64,000 nt of DNA from Cupriavidus yeoncheonensis (GTDB lineage Bacteria > Pseudomonadota > Gammaproteobacteria > Burkholderiales > Burkholderiaceae): the NCBI RefSeq assembly GCF_905397275.1, contig NZ_CAJPUY010000006.1, positions 124,001-188,000 on the forward strand, given 5' to 3'. The notes under the pieces were generated by a model, which saw nothing but the letters and a program-made list of their open reading frames with translations, had not been told where the DNA came from and searched no databases. The translations under genes were made by a program, and so were the position numbers. Below, piece by piece: positions 63,730 through 64,000 of this stretch. Numbering within the stretch: the first letter of the stretch is position 1; every line of letters starts with the position of its first letter.

Positions 63730-64000
63730 TCATGCGCCCCCGGTGGTGTCCACTGCGCCGGGGCCGGGCGGAATGCCGGCGCGGCGCTCCAGCTCGGCCA
63801 CGCGTTCTTCCAGTTCTTCCAGGCGCGCGCGCGTGCGTGCCAGCACCTGCGACTGCACATCGAATTCCTCGCGCGTGACCAGATCCAGCCGGGCGAAGCC
63901 CTGGGTCATCATGCTGCGCACGTTTTTTTCGATATCCCTTGCCGGCGAGTTGCGCAGTGCCTCGCTGACCTTGTTCTGCAGGTCGTTGAAGAGATCGGTC
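63730..64000 (-). CDS. ubiK: UbiK-family (BMFP/YqiC) accessory factor, start cut off
   Basis: The reading frame is open to the window edge, so the first residues are missing. The visible 89 codons have TDLFNDLQNKVSEALRNSPA, RDIEKNVRSMMTQGFARLDL, and a C-terminal coiled coil DVQSQVLARTRARLEELEER ending in a Pro/Gly tail. UbiK proteins form trimeric coiled coils that bind lipids and assist ubiquinone biosynthesis in the cytoplasm. The stop is followed by a strong terminator. Confidence 0.9.
   Translation of the reverse strand, partial: TDLFNDLQNKVSEALRNSPARDIEKNVRSMMTQGFARLDLVTREEFDVQSQVLARTRARLEELEERVAELERRAGIPPGPGAVDTTGGA

Overview
The window is high-GC, gene-dense chromosomal DNA of a Gram-negative betaproteobacterium of the Burkholderiaceae, most likely a Cupriavidus species. 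The best single marker is a 1093-residue fused isobutyryl-CoA mutase (IcmF, 28296-31577), which by memory closely resembles the Cupriavidus metallidurans enzyme. Three solitary Bug-type solute-binding proteins, a trimeric porin and a DmeF-type cation exporter also fit. No database search was possible, so the genus is an inference.

Layout. 1-6463: the end of an HxlR regulator, then porin-Bug-BMP-like binding protein in one direction, a dihydrofolate-reductase-fold protein, and a divergent LysR/Bug pair. 6852-10655: bacterioferritin, tRNA-Cys(GCA), a GNAT acetyltransferase, quinone oxidoreductase, DmeF, and a doubtful 29-codon ORF. 10675-15318: a MocR regulator divergent from an omega-amino acid:pyruvate transaminase and a CoA-acylating semialdehyde dehydrogenase, together a beta-alanine-type catabolic unit. 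15516-24001: a small exported protein, then a two-component system divergent from a complete tripartite RND pump in the order permease, adaptor, outer-membrane factor. 24094-28068: an amino acid permease, a second MocR regulator, a DUF2917 protein and a higBA toxin-antitoxin pair. 28296-33037: icmF, a HIT protein and 3-hydroxybutyryl-CoA dehydrogenase. 33242-35698: small exported proteins and a DUF2459-DUF3293-Crp/Fnr operon. 35937-44745: a seven-gene transport and activation operon (acyl-CoA ligase, livG, livH, livM, binding protein, livF, PaaK-like ligase). 44750-52354: DUF454, nitronate monooxygenase, the third Bug protein, and dctA-dctB-dctD. 52763-64000: housekeeping and accessory genes (ferredoxin, hydrolase, dacC, ybeD, an rRNA methyltransferase, a UvrD-like helicase, two thioredoxin-fold proteins, a lipoprotein, a LysE exporter, YifB and the start-truncated ubiK).

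How it works together. The theme is uptake and catabolism of organic, amino and acyl acids. Several regulator/target pairs are readable in the DNA: CTGTA boxes for both MocR regulators, a dyad in front of the Crp/Fnr gene, a near-consensus sigma-54 promoter for dctA with palindromes upstream that could bind DctD, TAACG/CGTTA dyads at higBA, and a related perfect palindrome in the icmF promoter.

I found no CRISPR array, prophage, integrase, insertion sequence or rRNA, and no multi-gene system that I can confidently call undescribed. The less usual points are the substrate-unknown ligase-ABC-ligase operon with a stem that covers the livF ribosome binding site, a BMP-fold protein with no export signal, an RND permease lacking the usual TM10 lysine, and a 71-bp composite inverted repeat at 15384-15454.
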